Notes: generated by a model not told the origin, from the sequence alone. A stretch of DNA of 64,000 bases from Kordiimonas aquimaris (GCF_025574485.1 NZ_JAOBPO010000003.1:163867-227866); one strand, 5' to 3'; counted from the stretch's first letter, positions 51,295 to 60,548 are shown. Translations and numbers: made by a program.

Positions 51295-52440
51295 TCAAGC
51301 AGATCGTTCCAATATGATACGTTTTATATAGGCGCCAATAGCGAGACAAGACGTCAATCCGGGAGAGTCATAGCCAAATAGATGATAAAGGCCATCAACC
51401 CCATGACTTCTAATATCTGAAATTACAAAATCCTGATCCCCCACTTGTGGCGCAACTATCTTGGGGCGAACACCTGCATAGGAAGGGTGAAGTTTTGACG
51501 GATCAATATCAGGCCAATATGTTTGTACAGCTGTTACAAATTTTTCATGCAAATCAGCATTCACATTGTAGTCAATACGATCCACCCATTCGATATCGGG
51601 ACCAATTCGCGCGGCTCCGGCAGCATCAAGCGTAAGGTGGATACCGAGACCTCCCACAAATGGAATAGGGTAGATCAATCTATCAAACGGTGACTTCCCA
51701 TCATAAGCAAAGTAACTACCTTTGGCATACCTTGTTTGTGGGATATGTTGCTTAGTCATTCCGATTATGCTGTGAGCAATATCGGTTGCCGATAATCCAG
51801 CACAGTTTACGACTATTTTCGCCTCAATCGATATTGAAGGCTCGCAGTTTATATCAAGCTGAATGCCATATTCAGTTAACCGCCCACCTTTTACCGGAGA
51901 GTTTACAGCCAGTATTCCGCCAGAAGTTTCAAAGTCTCCTAATAAGGAGAGCATTAGCTGATGACTATCAACAACTCCCGTGGAGGGACTGTTAATCGCA
52001 GCAACTGCCTTAACTGCGGGAGCGATAGCATTCACAGCTTTAGCATCTAGGCGCTCAAGATCAGAAACACCGTTTTGAACGCCTTTTTGGTATATATCAT
52101 TAAGGCTGTCTCGCTGAGTTTCATCCGTTGCAACAATCAGTTTTCCGTAACGGTTAACGGGTACATGGTGTCTATCGCAATAATCATAAAGCATGTCGCG
52201 ACCAGCGACACACAATTGCGCCTTTAGGCTATCTTTCGGGTAATAAATGCCTGCGTGGATAACTTCACTGTTTCGAGAAGACGTTTCGGTGCCAATCATG
52301 TTTGCCTTTTCAAGCAACAAAACCTCACGCCCAGCTTGCTGTAGTTCGCGCGCAACCGACAGACCAATCACACCAGCACCAATGACAATACAGTCAACTT
52401 TTTCTGTCACATATCCATCCCGTATCGTTGATGCAGTCAT
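51295..52440 (-). CDS. FAD-dependent oxidoreductase, L-2-hydroxyglutarate oxidase-like
   Basis: The 381-aa flavoprotein has a DAO-type fold: the FAD motif CIVIGAGVIGLSVARELQQAGREVLLLEK, the substrate-side segment GTETSSRNSEVIHAGIYYPKDSLKAQLCVAG characteristic of L-2-hydroxyglutarate dehydrogenases (LhgO/L2HGDH), and GVRPKIV near the C-terminus. It would oxidise L-2-hydroxyglutarate or a similar 2-hydroxyacid. It lies alone between the TIR gene and the divergent amidohydrolase. Confidence 0.85.
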   Translation of the reverse strand: MTASTIRDGYVTEKVDCIVIGAGVIGLSVARELQQAGREVLLLEKANMIGTETSSRNSEVIHAGIYYPKDSLKAQLCVAGRDMLYDYCDRHHVPVNRYGKLIVATDETQRDSLNDIYQKGVQNGVSDLERLDAKAVNAIAPAVKAVAAINSPSTGVVDSHQLMLSLLGDFETSGGILAVNSPVKGGRLTEYGIQLDINCEPSISIEAKIVVNCAGLSATDIAHSIIGMTKQHIPQTRYAKGSYFAYDGKSPFDRLIYPIPFVGGLGIHLTLDAAGAARIGPDIEWVDRIDYNVNADLHEKFVTAVQTYWPDIDPSKLHPSYAGVRPKIVAPQVGDQDFVISDIRSHGVDGLYHLFGYDSPGLTSCLAIGAYIKRIILERSA

Positions 52441-52538
52441 GTACCAAAATGTTTCCTGAAAGGCTTATGGCATGCATTTTAATTTTGCTGTTCTCAGTCT
52501 TGCCGATACAGTAGCCAACTTAATTGGGAGGGTCCATT

Positions 52539-53804
52539 ATGTTAAATAAACTTAAAACAGTTATCGCCATCAGTGCGCTGATGATAAGCAGTGCTGCATC
52601 AGCTGATATTTTACTTGTTCCAGACGCTATATTTGATGGCGTTTCCAATAAACTCATTACCGGTAAGGCTGTATTGGTAAAAGACGGTAAAATTGCACGT
52701 ATCGCTGATCCAAGCGCATTCGCCAGTAGCACTGCAGAAGTTATCAATCTCAATGGACATACGTTAATGCCTGGCTTAATTGACTTACATAGTCATGTAT
52801 TGCTGCACCCATACGACGAAGTAAGCTGGAACGATCAGGTTTTAAAAGAAACCTATGCCGAGCGCGCCATTCGTGCATCCAATCATCTTAAACACAGCCT
52901 TCATGCCGGTTACACCACACTACGTGATTTAGGCAGTGAAGGTGCAGGCTATCTGGACGTCGGCGTCCGAGACACGCTTAATAAAGGTGTGATAGAGGGG
53001 CCACGGCTACTTGTTGCAGGTAAAGCTATTGTTGCAACTGGCTCATACGGCCCTAAAGGGTTTGGTGAACACGTGTCTGTACCGCTGGGGGCGGAAGAGG
53101 GTGATGGTAATGATCTTATTCGCATCACTCGCGACCAGATTGGCAACGGCGCTGATTTTATTAAAGTATATGCTGACTATCGGTGGGGGCCTAACGGCGA
53201 AGCAATGCCGACTTTCTCAATCGAAGAGATAAAGACCATTGTTGAAACAGCCCGCTCTTCTGGCCGTTATACTGTGGCACATGCGTCAACACCGGAAGCC
53301 ATGCGCCGCGCTATACTGGGCGGTGTTGAAACCATAGAGCATGGCAGTCAAGGTACACCTGAAATATTCAAACTTATGAAAGATAACAATGTTGCATGGT
53401 GTTCAACACTTGCTGCAGGCGAAGCTATTTCAGCATATCAAGGCTGGAAAAAAGGCGAAATGGCTGACCCACAACGCATTACTGATCAAAAGGCTGCTTT
53501 TAAGGCCGCATTGGATGCGGGCGTGACGATGTGTGCAGGTTCAGATGTTGGTGTTTTTGACCACGGTGACAATGCATGGGAATTGGAACTCATGGTTGAA
53601 TACGGTATGGCACCAATCGATGTTCTCATGAGCGCTACATCCATCAATGCCAAACTTTTACACATGGAGAGTAAAATTGGCGCAATAAAAGAGGGTATGC
53701 TTGCTGAAATAATAGCAGTGCGCGGCGATCCGATAAAAGACATAAGCACCTTGCGTAGCCCTTCATTCGTTTTGCAGGGTAGTACGATGATTAAAAAGCC
53801 ATAA
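52539..53804 (+). CDS. Exported metal-dependent amidohydrolase
   Basis: The 421-aa product has a signal peptide (MLNKLKTVIAISALMISSAASA) and an amidohydrolase barrel. Metal ligands are visible in MPGLIDLHSHVLLHP (His-x-His), with a carboxylated-Lys candidate in GADFIKVYADY, His in TVAHASTPEA, His in ETIEHGSQG and Asp in CAGSDVGVFDHGDN. It resembles the Xaa-Pro dipeptidase/imidazolonepropionase-like subfamily. The start at 52539 has a strong GGAGGG six bases upstream. It likely hydrolyses small amides or dipeptides in the periplasm; substrate unknown. It is convergent with modC. Confidence 0.88.
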   Translation: MLNKLKTVIAISALMISSAASADILLVPDAIFDGVSNKLITGKAVLVKDGKIARIADPSAFASSTAEVINLNGHTLMPGLIDLHSHVLLHPYDEVSWNDQVLKETYAERAIRASNHLKHSLHAGYTTLRDLGSEGAGYLDVGVRDTLNKGVIEGPRLLVAGKAIVATGSYGPKGFGEHVSVPLGAEEGDGNDLIRITRDQIGNGADFIKVYADYRWGPNGEAMPTFSIEEIKTIVETARSSGRYTVAHASTPEAMRRAILGGVETIEHGSQGTPEIFKLMKDNNVAWCSTLAAGEAISAYQGWKKGEMADPQRITDQKAAFKAALDAGVTMCAGSDVGVFDHGDNAWELELMVEYGMAPIDVLMSATSINAKLLHMESKIGAIKEGMLAEIIAVRGDPIKDISTLRSPSFVLQGSTMIKKP

Positions 53805-53817
53805 TTTACGCTAGACC

Positions 53818-54942
53818 TTAACCCGATGCACTTAATGAACGCGGGTCAAACGTAACTGATTTAACGAGTGCATAAACGGCTTGACCTGTCGCCAATGAAA
53901 GATCATTGGCGGCAGAGCGCGTTATTTGGGCACGTATTTTTTCACCATCTACATCAATGACAGCATCAACAAACGCTGTACCTTCGATTACCTCGAGGGC
54001 AATGAGTTTTCCGCTCAAAACATTTCTTATACTGATATGTTCAGGTCGCTCAGTAGCAAGTGAAACATCGCTGGATTTCACTAAAACACGTACCTCTGTA
54101 CCTGTAGCCGCATTAACATATGGAACGGAGATAGACTGGCTCCCAAACTTGAGCTCTGTCATATGCATAGTTTTGTCATGCGTGTTAATTGTAGCCTCAA
54201 TGATCGCGCCAATATTTCCGTGATCTGCAATATCATTGAAGTTTAGTCGCTCTAATACCTCAGCAGTAGGCCCTTGGTTAACGACACGACCATTTGCCAT
54301 CATGACAACCTGATCAGCAATCCGAGCAACCTCCGCCATATCATGGCTGACATATAGCATCGGCACTTTCAATGTTTGATGCAACCGATCAAGGTAAGGT
54401 AAAATGTCGTCTTTGGTTTGCTGATCAAGGCCAGACAATGGCTCATCCATAAGCAACAGAGCGGGGTGGGCTAAAAGCGCTCGTCCCATCGCAACACGTT
54501 GACGCTCACCGCCAGACAAAGCTGTAGGAAAACGCTCAAGTAAGTTCTTCAATCCAAATAAAGAAATAACTTCTGGAATAGATGGTGATTTCTCTTCTTC
54601 GTTAGTCAACTTTCTTCTTGAGAAAAGCGTCCCAAACAAAAGATTGTCGCGCACGCTTAAATGCGGGAAAAGGCTCGCTTCCTGAAACACATACCCGACC
54701 GAACGCTTATGTGTTGGCATATGGCTAGAAGCCTCGCTATCTTGCCATATATTGCCGCGCACTGATATTCTTCCCGGATACCCTTCCAATCCCGCAATGC
54801 ATCGTAGCACGGTGGTTTTTCCACACCCTGAGGGGCCCAATAAAGCGGTAACACCATTGGCCGGGACAGTAAAATTACAGTTTAGCTCAAACGCACCAAT
54901 GCGCCCGGCAAGTGAAACATCAATCTCACTGTGATTACCCAT
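53818..54942 (-). CDS. modC: ModC, molybdate ABC transporter ATPase
   Basis: The product of 374 aa has an ABC ATPase domain with Walker [15 protein letters not shown], signature [17 protein letters not shown], Walker [15 protein letters not shown] and the switch His in [15 protein letters not shown]-terminal Mop/TOBE domain ([29 protein letters not shown]) binds molybdate and regulates transport. The start at MGNHSEID overlaps modB by eight bases; the longer frame is rejected as it lies in modB. It supplies molybdate for the MoaC/MoeA pathway at the other end of the window. Confidence 0.95.
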   Translation of the reverse strand: MGNHSEIDVSLAGRIGAFELNCNFTVPANGVTALLGPSGCGKTTVLRCIAGLEGYPGRISVRGNIWQDSEASSHMPTHKRSVGYVFQEASLFPHLSVRDNLLFGTLFSRRKLTNEEEKSPSIPEVISLFGLKNLLERFPTALSGGERQRVAMGRALLAHPALLLMDEPLSGLDQQTKDDILPYLDRLHQTLKVPMLYVSHDMAEVARIADQVVMMANGRVVNQGPTAEVLERLNFNDIADHGNIGAIIEATINTHDKTMHMTELKFGSQSISVPYVNAATGTEVRVLVKSSDVSLATERPEHISIRNVLSGKLIALEVIEGTAFVDAVIDVDGEKIRAQITRSAANDLSLATGQAVYALVKSVTFDPRSLSASG

Positions 54943-55624
54943 TATTACGGTTTGTCCTAATACGGTTTTGCTGCAACATAACGATAAGAATGACAATAAA
55001 GGCAAATAACAACATGCCGGCCGACAGGATATGTGCGCTTACCCACTCTAAATTTTCAACATATTCGTATATTGCAACAGACAGTACTCTTGTTTCACCG
55101 GGGATATTACCACCAATCATCAGAACCATACCAAATTCACCAATAGTATGAGCAAAACCAAGCACCGCCCCTGTAATAATACCAGGACGGGCAAGGGGTA
55201 GGGCAACGTGCCAAAAAACCTGCCAAGGCGATGCCCTTAAGGTAGCAGCCACTTCCAGTGGCCTGTCACCAACAGCTTCAAATGCATTACGGATTGGTTG
55301 CACAACAAAAGGCATAGAATAAATAACAGACCCAATCACTAACCCCTCAAACGTAAAGGCAAGTGAACGCATACCAGTTACGCTTGACAGCCAACCACCG
55401 GCACCATCAGGCCCAAGAGCAATTAACATGTAAAAACCCAGTACAGTTGGCGGCAGCACGAGAGGCAGGGCCACGATTGTAGCGACAACTTCTCGCCAAA
55501 TTGCTCGAGAACGCGCCAACCACCAAGCAATCGGAACACCAATCAACAACAAAATAATAGTCGTCGCGAATGCAAGCTGCAATGTAAGCTGAATAGGTGG
55601 CCAAAATATAAGTAACTCATTCAT
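54935..55624 (-). CDS. modB: ModB, molybdate ABC transporter permease
   Basis: The 229-aa product has five to six membrane segments and the ModB/CysT-type permease loop [42 protein letters not shown], which contacts the ATPase, and the N-terminal motif [11 protein letters not shown]. It is between modA (five bases upstream) and modC (overlapping). Confidence 0.95.
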   Translation of the reverse strand: MNELLIFWPPIQLTLQLAFATTIILLLIGVPIAWWLARSRAIWREVVATIVALPLVLPPTVLGFYMLIALGPDGAGGWLSSVTGMRSLAFTFEGLVIGSVIYSMPFVVQPIRNAFEAVGDRPLEVAATLRASPWQVFWHVALPLARPGIITGAVLGFAHTIGEFGMVLMIGGNIPGETRVLSVAIYEYVENLEWVSAHILSAGMLLFAFIVILIVMLQQNRIRTNRNNG

Positions 55625-55629
55625 AAGTG

Positions 55630-56427
55630 TTACTTTGCCTGCAGATCGACATCATAACCATATTTTTTTATGAGCATGCCAGCTTTTGAACTCTTGAGGA
55701 AATGCAGGAATTCACTTGCCGTAGCATTTAGACGGCCATGTTCCAGTAAAACAAAATCTTGAGCAATTGGTGTATAATGAGTTTGGGGAACACGCCAAAT
55801 CGTGGTTGCCGGCCTATTAATAACTTGAGCCAAAGCAACCAAGCCAACATCAGCATTTCCTGTTTCTACAAACTGGTAGGCCTGTGCAATGTTGGCACCG
55901 CGCACTAAAAGAGGCTCTGTTTGCGAGAGTAAATCCAAACTCTTCAACACCTGAATTGCAGCAGCACCGTATGGGGCAGTGTTTGGATTAGCAATCGCAA
56001 GTCGTTGATATTTAATATCCGTTAAACTAGTAGCATTAATCTCGCTACTACTGTTGGCGGAATAAAGTGCAAGTTTCCCATAAGCGTATGTATATTGGCT
56101 ATTTTTGACTGCGAGACCATGCTGGGAGAGCAACAAAGGACGCATCTGATCTGCAGCCAAAAACACATCAAAAGGGGCGCCTTGTGTGATTTGGTTATAG
56201 AGTTGGCCAGTAGAAGCTGCACTTAAGATCACACTATGATTAGTTTCACGCTCAAACTGTATTTTTATATCTTGGGCAGGTTTTAAAAAATTTGAAGCAA
56301 CAGCAACATGTACGGTGTCAGCGGCCACAGGTAATGAAGCATAAGCGAAACACATACTCACAATGACCAACGAGATAAGCCAGTGTGCTTTATTTAATTG
56401 GTTGAATACCTTGAGGATGCGTTTCAT
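55630..56427 (-). CDS. modA: ModA, periplasmic molybdate-binding protein
   Basis: The product of 265 aa has a signal peptide ([36 protein letters not shown]) and the ModA fold: [65 protein letters not shown] and [15 protein letters not shown], with the Ser residues that bind the oxyanion. It is the first gene of modABC. The start is uncertain: an ATG 12 codons upstream exists, but the downstream one gives a normal signal peptide. Confidence 0.94.
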   Translation of the reverse strand: MKRILKVFNQLNKAHWLISLVIVSMCFAYASLPVAADTVHVAVASNFLKPAQDIKIQFERETNHSVILSAASTGQLYNQITQGAPFDVFLAADQMRPLLLSQHGLAVKNSQYTYAYGKLALYSANSSSEINATSLTDIKYQRLAIANPNTAPYGAAAIQVLKSLDLLSQTEPLLVRGANIAQAYQFVETGNADVGLVALAQVINRPATTIWRVPQTHYTPIAQDFVLLEHGRLNATASEFLHFLKSSKAGMLIKKYGYDVDLQAK

Positions 56428-56500
56428 ACTTTCGCCGATAATGTGCGCATCAATAAATGTCAAACATATTGAGCTCGATTGAACATGCCTAGTCTACAAA

Positions 56501-56513
56501 ATATTAGTAATAT
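56501..56513. promoter_or_regulatory. 13-bp perfect palindrome between modA and formamidase genes
   Basis: ATATTA-G-TAATAT is exactly self-complementary around its centre and lies in the divergent gap between modA and the formamidase-like gene. It is not a match to the known ModE/Mop box, so I only mark it as a possible operator for one of the two genes. AT-rich palindromes of this size occur by chance. Confidence 0.3.
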
Positions 56514-56623
56514 GATCCTGATCACCATAAGATAATATGCATTAAACCTTTCATGGCCGAAATGACAGGCAAGACGCCAGCCCCATCAAGTCGATAACTT
56601 GGTTGAACAGAAATGAGAATAAT

Positions 56624-57871
56624 ATGCACTTAAACAAACGTTATGCCTCATCTTTAACGGCAACATTAGGCATTTTATTTATTTCCTCAACGATTACAGC
56701 GCAGGATGTAGTTGAGGTTGGTGGCCAGGGTGATAGCTGTCTTGAGGACCCGCAGTGTATCAATCGTATACACCCTGACATCCCTATGACTGCTCGGGCC
56801 AAACCTGGGCAAACCATTTTATTTCATACGCGTGATGCAGCTGATTTTCTCGGGACGGTTGATAGTCAAACTGATGTAATGAAAGAGCAGGGCGATCGCG
56901 GTTTTGGGCGGGTTCATCCCATGACAGGACCAGTCTACATTGAAGGTTCAAAAGCTGGTGATGTTGTTGCTTTCACGATTCACAAAATTAAACCGGGAAA
57001 ACATGCCTACACCAGAACAGGAGGCTTTGCGGCTGATTTGATGGGGCCAGGGTCATTAACTGCATCATGGCGTCTAACCTCGGACTATGCCGTAACGGAT
57101 GATATTCCTGGCATCAAGATTCCAAATGCCAGCTTCCCCGGTGTTGTTACAACGATGCCTGACCGAGCTAAACTTGCACAAATGCGTAATCGTGAGCAGG
57201 CATTGGCCGAAGCAGGCGGTGCCGTTCGCTTACCTAGTGCAGATGATGCTTCACCTGCGGCCATATGCGGCCCAGATGGAAACAGGCGCGACGAATGCCT
57301 ACGCACAATTCCACCTCGTGAACATGGTGGCAATATGGATATACGTTACCTGAAAACCGGCGTAACAATATACCTGCCATGTTACATTGATGGCTGCGCA
57401 CTTGCCATAGGAGACCTTCATTATGCTCAAGGAGATGGTGAAGTAAGCGGAACGGCTATTGAAATGTCCGCAGATGTATGGGGGGTTGCTGAAATAATTA
57501 AGGATGGTCCTGACCTTAGTCACGGCCCTCATTACAGCGGTGCCTCAACTTTGCTGGATATCCCATCAACCAAATTTTACGCTGTAACAGGGTTTCCGGT
57601 TAAAAAAGCAGGGTCAGTGCCACCACGCATGGAATATCTACAATCCGCCAAGGTTGCTGACTTAGAGAACTTGTCTAATGATATAAACTTGGCTGCACGC
57701 AACGCTCTCGATGGTATTGTTGACTATATCATTGCCACTTACGGCTATGACAGGCCTCAAGCTTACATTATTGCAAGCGTAGCTGTGGATCTAAGAATAG
57801 GGCAGTTAGTTGATGTGCCAAACGTAGGGGTAACCGCCATATTACCATTGGATATTTTTGAGAGCGAGTGA
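56624..57871 (+). CDS. Exported acetamidase/formamidase family protein
   Basis: The product of 415 aa has a signal peptide (MHLNKRYASSLTATLGILFISSTITAQ) and the FmdA/AmdA acetamidase/formamidase fold. Recognisable features are RVHPMTGPVYIEGSKAGDVVAFTI, PREHGGNMDIRYLKTGVTIYLPCYIDGCALAIGDLHYAQGDGEVSGTAIE and ASVAVDLRIGQLVDVPNVGVTAILPLDIF. The family releases ammonia from formamide or short amides. An exported form is uncommon. The ATG at 56624 gives a clean signal peptide. It is divergent from modA. Confidence 0.9.
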   Translation: MHLNKRYASSLTATLGILFISSTITAQDVVEVGGQGDSCLEDPQCINRIHPDIPMTARAKPGQTILFHTRDAADFLGTVDSQTDVMKEQGDRGFGRVHPMTGPVYIEGSKAGDVVAFTIHKIKPGKHAYTRTGGFAADLMGPGSLTASWRLTSDYAVTDDIPGIKIPNASFPGVVTTMPDRAKLAQMRNREQALAEAGGAVRLPSADDASPAAICGPDGNRRDECLRTIPPREHGGNMDIRYLKTGVTIYLPCYIDGCALAIGDLHYAQGDGEVSGTAIEMSADVWGVAEIIKDGPDLSHGPHYSGASTLLDIPSTKFYAVTGFPVKKAGSVPPRMEYLQSAKVADLENLSNDINLAARNALDGIVDYIIATYGYDRPQAYIIASVAVDLRIGQLVDVPNVGVTAILPLDIFESE

Positions 57872-58333
57872 GGCTACCTGGGTAATAGTTAATTCGCAAA
57901 GGATGCAATTTAGGTTTCAATAATTTTTATAAACTATTGATTTTAAAAATTTAATTTAGTTATTTACATTATAAATGTTGTAATTATTAGGTAAAAGTAA
58001 ATTTTGCAGTTACAGATTTCTTTTCAAGGCCTGTTAGCGTTTGGGTCTAGCGTTTTGCGCTAGAGCACAATCGATCACAGGCAAAAGAATTACCAAACCA
58101 CTTGAAACGAGACTTGAGGAAGCAGTGACTAATATTTGCACGACAACTCGTTAACATAGCTTCACGTATTTGATAATTCTGTCGCTGCTGCATGCCCATT
58201 CGCAAGTTCGTGAATACTTTCATTCTGCACAAAAAATCATTTTAACACAGAAGATGCTCTCTTGATCGCGTCGGGCTTGAAAAAATAATAGCTGGTTATA
58301 CGTTTCCGCAAGTACACATTGAGGGACACGATA
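57872..58333. other. AT-rich gap with hairpin between host genes and an orphan secreted-protein gene
   Basis: This 462-base stretch has no gene I can support. It is very AT-rich at 57900-58010. A seven-base-pair hairpin (TCTAGCG, loop TTTTG, CGCTAGA) lies at 58046-58064. A 61-codon minus-strand frame (58047-58232) has no recognisable features. The composition and the lack of genes suggest old insertion or deletion debris; no direct repeat or terminal inverted repeat pair could be confirmed. Confidence 0.5.
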
Positions 58334-58912
58334 ATGATAATAAAATTACTAATGATAATTGTTTTTTTAGGGGCGCTATCAATACCGGCTTCCTCATTTT
58401 TTAATGGAGACGACATTGTTGATGCCAAAATTGAAATGATTTATAGCAGCCTCCAAGGTCAATGGGAGGGTGAGTTTTTTGCCTATAAGGAGGGGAAAAC
58501 GATAGTTGCTCAAATGCCTTATCAAGTTAACTATTATGTGGCGCGGAATGATAAGATATTGATTAGTGAAAGTGGTCCAATTTCTGAACCTATGGACAAT
58601 GAATCTTTTACTCATGATGTTAGTGTTTATGACCCAACGGAAAACAAACTTCATATCTCTTTTAACAACACAAAATACAGCAAGCCTATTGTTCATATCT
58701 ATGAGCTAAGCGGTATTGATAAAGACGATTTAGAGAATGACTGGAGTTTTACGCGGGAACAAACTGGATTGGTTAGCGGCAGCATTATTGATCAGAGAGA
58801 AACAGTTTCTTACAAAGATGGATCGTATACATTTAGTTCGAAAAGCCGTTCAGGTAACAGTAGTGAACCATATGTTCTTACCTATATAATTAAGGCGGAA
58901 AAAATAGAATAA
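58334..58912 (+). CDS. Exported hypothetical protein
   Basis: The product of 192 aa starts MIIKLLMIIVFLGALSIPASS, a signal peptide, and has a mature part with SLQGQWEGEFFAYKEGKTIVAQMPYQVNYYVARNDKILISE and LTYIIKAEKIE, a beta-rich lipocalin-like pattern that I cannot place in a named family. GAGGGA seven bases before the ATG supports the start. It is isolated between an AT-rich gap and the prophage-like region, and is clearly more AT-rich in codon use than the genes on either side, which hints at transfer. Confidence 0.65.
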   Translation: MIIKLLMIIVFLGALSIPASSFFNGDDIVDAKIEMIYSSLQGQWEGEFFAYKEGKTIVAQMPYQVNYYVARNDKILISESGPISEPMDNESFTHDVSVYDPTENKLHISFNNTKYSKPIVHIYELSGIDKDDLENDWSFTREQTGLVSGSIIDQRETVSYKDGSYTFSSKSRSGNSSEPYVLTYIIKAEKIE

Positions 58913-59055
58913 ATCTATTGTAAGGCGCTATGTATTATATCTAAAAGTAGGAAGCCGCTTTCAATTTTTTCATAAAGTATTTGATGTCACAACTGTGAAC
59001 AATGAGTGACAAGTTCTGTGAACGATTACATCACAATTTTTGAGAATGATTGAGG

Positions 59056-59517
59056 CTACTTGGAATATATTTTATGCGTATAATTTATATGCGAAGAACC
59101 CTGCATGTCCGGCTGTACCGCGTTTGTACTAGCGTGTACTGGACTATCTGGAATAGCAGAAAAACCAACCGCCACACACATCATCATAGCAGCACCAGCA
59201 GTGGCCTGACGCGCTTGCTGTAGGTGCTTTCTCATGGTGGCATAAACGGATGCAGTTGCGGCATCATTGGCACGCTCCGCACGCCATTCACCGAGATCAA
59301 TTAACGCTTGCTCAACATCTTTCCCTGCCAGCTCTGCCAATCGGATCATAGTTGCGTCTTTTCGGGGCAAACTCTTACCTAATCGCCACCCACATATTGT
59401 TGCTGGTGGTTCACCAATCCTTAAGCACAATTGCCGGTCAGAAGGAAGGTTTTGCTTCCTTAAGGCCGCATCTAAATACTCAGTGATACCGATGCGTTTA
59501 AATTCAATGTTCGACAT
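59056..59517 (-). CDS. Phage HTH regulator with C-terminal membrane segment
   Basis: The product of 153 aa begins MSNIEFKRIGITEYLDAALRKQ. It has a Cro/CI-like helix-turn-helix at residues about 10-60 (DRQLCLRIGEPPATICGWRLGKSLPRKDATMIRLAELAGKDVEQALIDLGEWR), a linker, and a hydrophobic segment near residues 107-122 (AGAAMMMCVAVGFSAI). The latter resembles small phage repressors with membrane tails. The start is chosen because upstream frame residues lack DNA-binding features and include the promoter. It reads away from the initiator gene, and operators overlap its own promoter, so it is probably the phage repressor. Confidence 0.75.
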   Translation of the reverse strand: MSNIEFKRIGITEYLDAALRKQNLPSDRQLCLRIGEPPATICGWRLGKSLPRKDATMIRLAELAGKDVEQALIDLGEWRAERANDAATASVYATMRKHLQQARQATAGAAMMMCVAVGFSAIPDSPVHASTNAVQPDMQGSSHINYTHKIYSK

Positions 59518-59534
59518 ACTTAAATCCCCGTTTC

Positions 59535-59573
59535 TATCCTTAAGGATATAACACCAGTTATCCTTAACGACAA
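59535..59573 (-). promoter_or_regulatory. Repressor promoter overlapped by CCTTAAGG operators
   Basis: A perfect 14-base palindrome TATCCTTAAGGATA (59535-59548) lies 18 bases from the repressor start codon. On the minus strand, TTGTCG at 59573-59568 and TTATAT at 59551-59546, spaced 16 bases, resemble a sigma-70 promoter. The palindrome covers its start point and a half-site TATCCTTAA (59559-59567) lies in the spacer. This layout implies autorepression. A near copy occurs at 62723-62736 upstream of the structural genes. Confidence 0.65.
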
Positions 59574-59656
59574 GTGAACAAAGTTTTGCTACCAAATATA
59601 GCTCAAATGCACGCATTAAAAACAATATCTTGACAATCACACAATATTTAGTGTTT

Positions 59657-59691
59657 GTTCGGGTCACTCGAACTATTCGAGACACTCGAAC
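59657..59691. promoter_or_regulatory. 35-bp dyad of CACTCGAAC-type half-sites
   Basis: The stretch from GTTCGGGTC to GACACTCGAAC is an imperfect inverted repeat around an A/T centre, with three visible TCGAA-type half-sites. It lies between the repressor gene and the initiator gene and about 65 bases before the initiator start. A good TTGACA hexamer is at 59630-59635, but no good -10 follows. It is a candidate operator for a second regulator or for the initiator promoter. Confidence 0.5.
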
Positions 59692-59756
59692 ACACCTTCC
59701 GTGACCTATCCCCGGCACGGAAGGTGTTCTCTGGGGAACGGGGATCAGGATCAAAT

Positions 59757-60548
59757 ATGCTCAGGCATGACGTGATCATTCCAATATCAAGATCAACCTT
59801 AAGGGGTTCCGTTAAAGGCGTCCTTATGGCCATTGCAATCCGCACATATGACACAGACGAAGAAGCACACCTCACAGTAGGCACGCTTGGTAAAGAGGCT
59901 GGCTATAGCCCTCGCACCACTCAAGAAGCGGTCATAAAGCTTGAGGAAATGGGCCTCATTACTGTGCGGCGCGGATGGGGGCGCGGTGCTTACAACATCT
60001 ATGAAATGGTGCTCGAAAAGGTGCGAAATCTGCACCCTTATGATGCACCAGAGCAAAAAAATTTGGTCGATGAAAAAGGTGCGAAATCCTCCGTAAAAGG
60101 TGCGAAATCCTCCGTAAAAGGTGCGAAATCTGCACCCTACAATATAAATAATATAAATAATAAACGCGTGACGCACGCGCACGCGAGGAAAATGCCGCCG
60201 CGCACCGGACCTCACGGCCCTGCGGCGAAACATCAAAAGAGAAGAAAAAAGGAACCCGCTGTTAACCGTGGCGCTGCCACGGGCGGGGTGATGCCGAAAT
60301 TCAGTGAAGCCACCAGCAGCGAGGCGCGAGAGATGTGGAGCAATTGTCTTCAGGGGAAGACAGCCGACTTTCGCATACCAGAAAGCGCAACATTAGGCCC
60401 GATAGAGGGTGGCACAGCAAAGATTTTCGATCTGACGCCGTTTCAGCAAGACCAGATCGCACAGAATGGCCGTGTAGAGATTGTTACCAAGCTCTCACGA
60501 CTTACCGGGGACAAAATCAACCTTGTTATGATGGAGAAAGCATCGTGA
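59757..60548 (+). CDS. Phage replication initiator, winged-helix protein with intragenic iterons
   Basis: The product of 263 aa has an N-terminal winged-helix domain at residues 10-75: ISRSTLRGSVKGVLMAIAIRTYDTDEEAHLTVGTLGKEAGYSPRTTQEAVIKLEEMGLITVRRG. This is the typical replisome-organiser or plasmid-initiator fold. A repeated GAKSSVK linker (residues about 106-128) follows, then a basic part (HQKRRKKEP) and a C-terminal domain (ATSSEAREMWSNCLQ; KLSRLTGDKINLVM). The ATG at 59757 has AGGA seven bases before it and is the first that keeps the helix before the HTH. The function as initiator is inferred from the fold and from the iterons inside the gene. Confidence 0.7.
   Translation: MLRHDVIIPISRSTLRGSVKGVLMAIAIRTYDTDEEAHLTVGTLGKEAGYSPRTTQEAVIKLEEMGLITVRRGWGRGAYNIYEMVLEKVRNLHPYDAPEQKNLVDEKGAKSSVKGAKSSVKGAKSAPYNINNINNKRVTHAHARKMPPRTGPHGPAAKHQKRRKKEPAVNRGAATGGVMPKFSEATSSEAREMWSNCLQGKTADFRIPESATLGPIEGGTAKIFDLTPFQQDQIAQNGRVEIVTKLSRLTGDKINLVMMEKAS
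60016..60138 (+). repeat. Four iterons inside the initiator gene, candidate origin
   Basis: The 15-mer AAAAGGTGCGAAATC occurs exactly at 60016-60030, 60074-60088, 60095-60109 and 60116-60130. The last three are spaced 21 bases, two DNA turns. The first and last copies extend in identical fashion to 23 bases, where GGTGC and GCACC form an inverted pair around a seven-base centre. The repeats cause the GAKSSVK repeats in the protein, and they stop directly before an A/T-only block. Phage lambda has its iterons inside the O gene in the same way. Confidence 0.7.
60141..60164. other. 24-base A/T-only block, candidate DNA-unwinding element
   Basis: Directly after the last iteron lies a 24-base stretch with no G or C, made of two copies of AATATAAAT and an AATAAA end. 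It is followed by the GC-rich CGCGTGACGCACGCGC. It encodes an Asn/Ile-rich linker of the initiator protein. Iterons next to a tandem A/T block are the usual layout of a replication origin, where the duplex first opens; function here is inferred. Confidence 0.6.

Noticed and set aside
56428-56623. Molybdenum-cofactor riboswitch or ModE box upstream of modA
   Set aside because: Neither the riboswitch core nor a ModE-like box is recognisable; only a short AT palindrome is present.
58047-58232. 61-aa minus-strand frame in the AT-rich gap, possibly a transposase remnant
   Set aside because: No DDE residues, no family motif and no inverted repeats were found, so it is not annotated as a gene or pseudogene.
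59655-59756. Upstream TTG extension of the initiator gene
   Set aside because: It runs through the 35-bp dyad and has no ribosome-binding site; the ATG at 59757 has AGGA at good distance.
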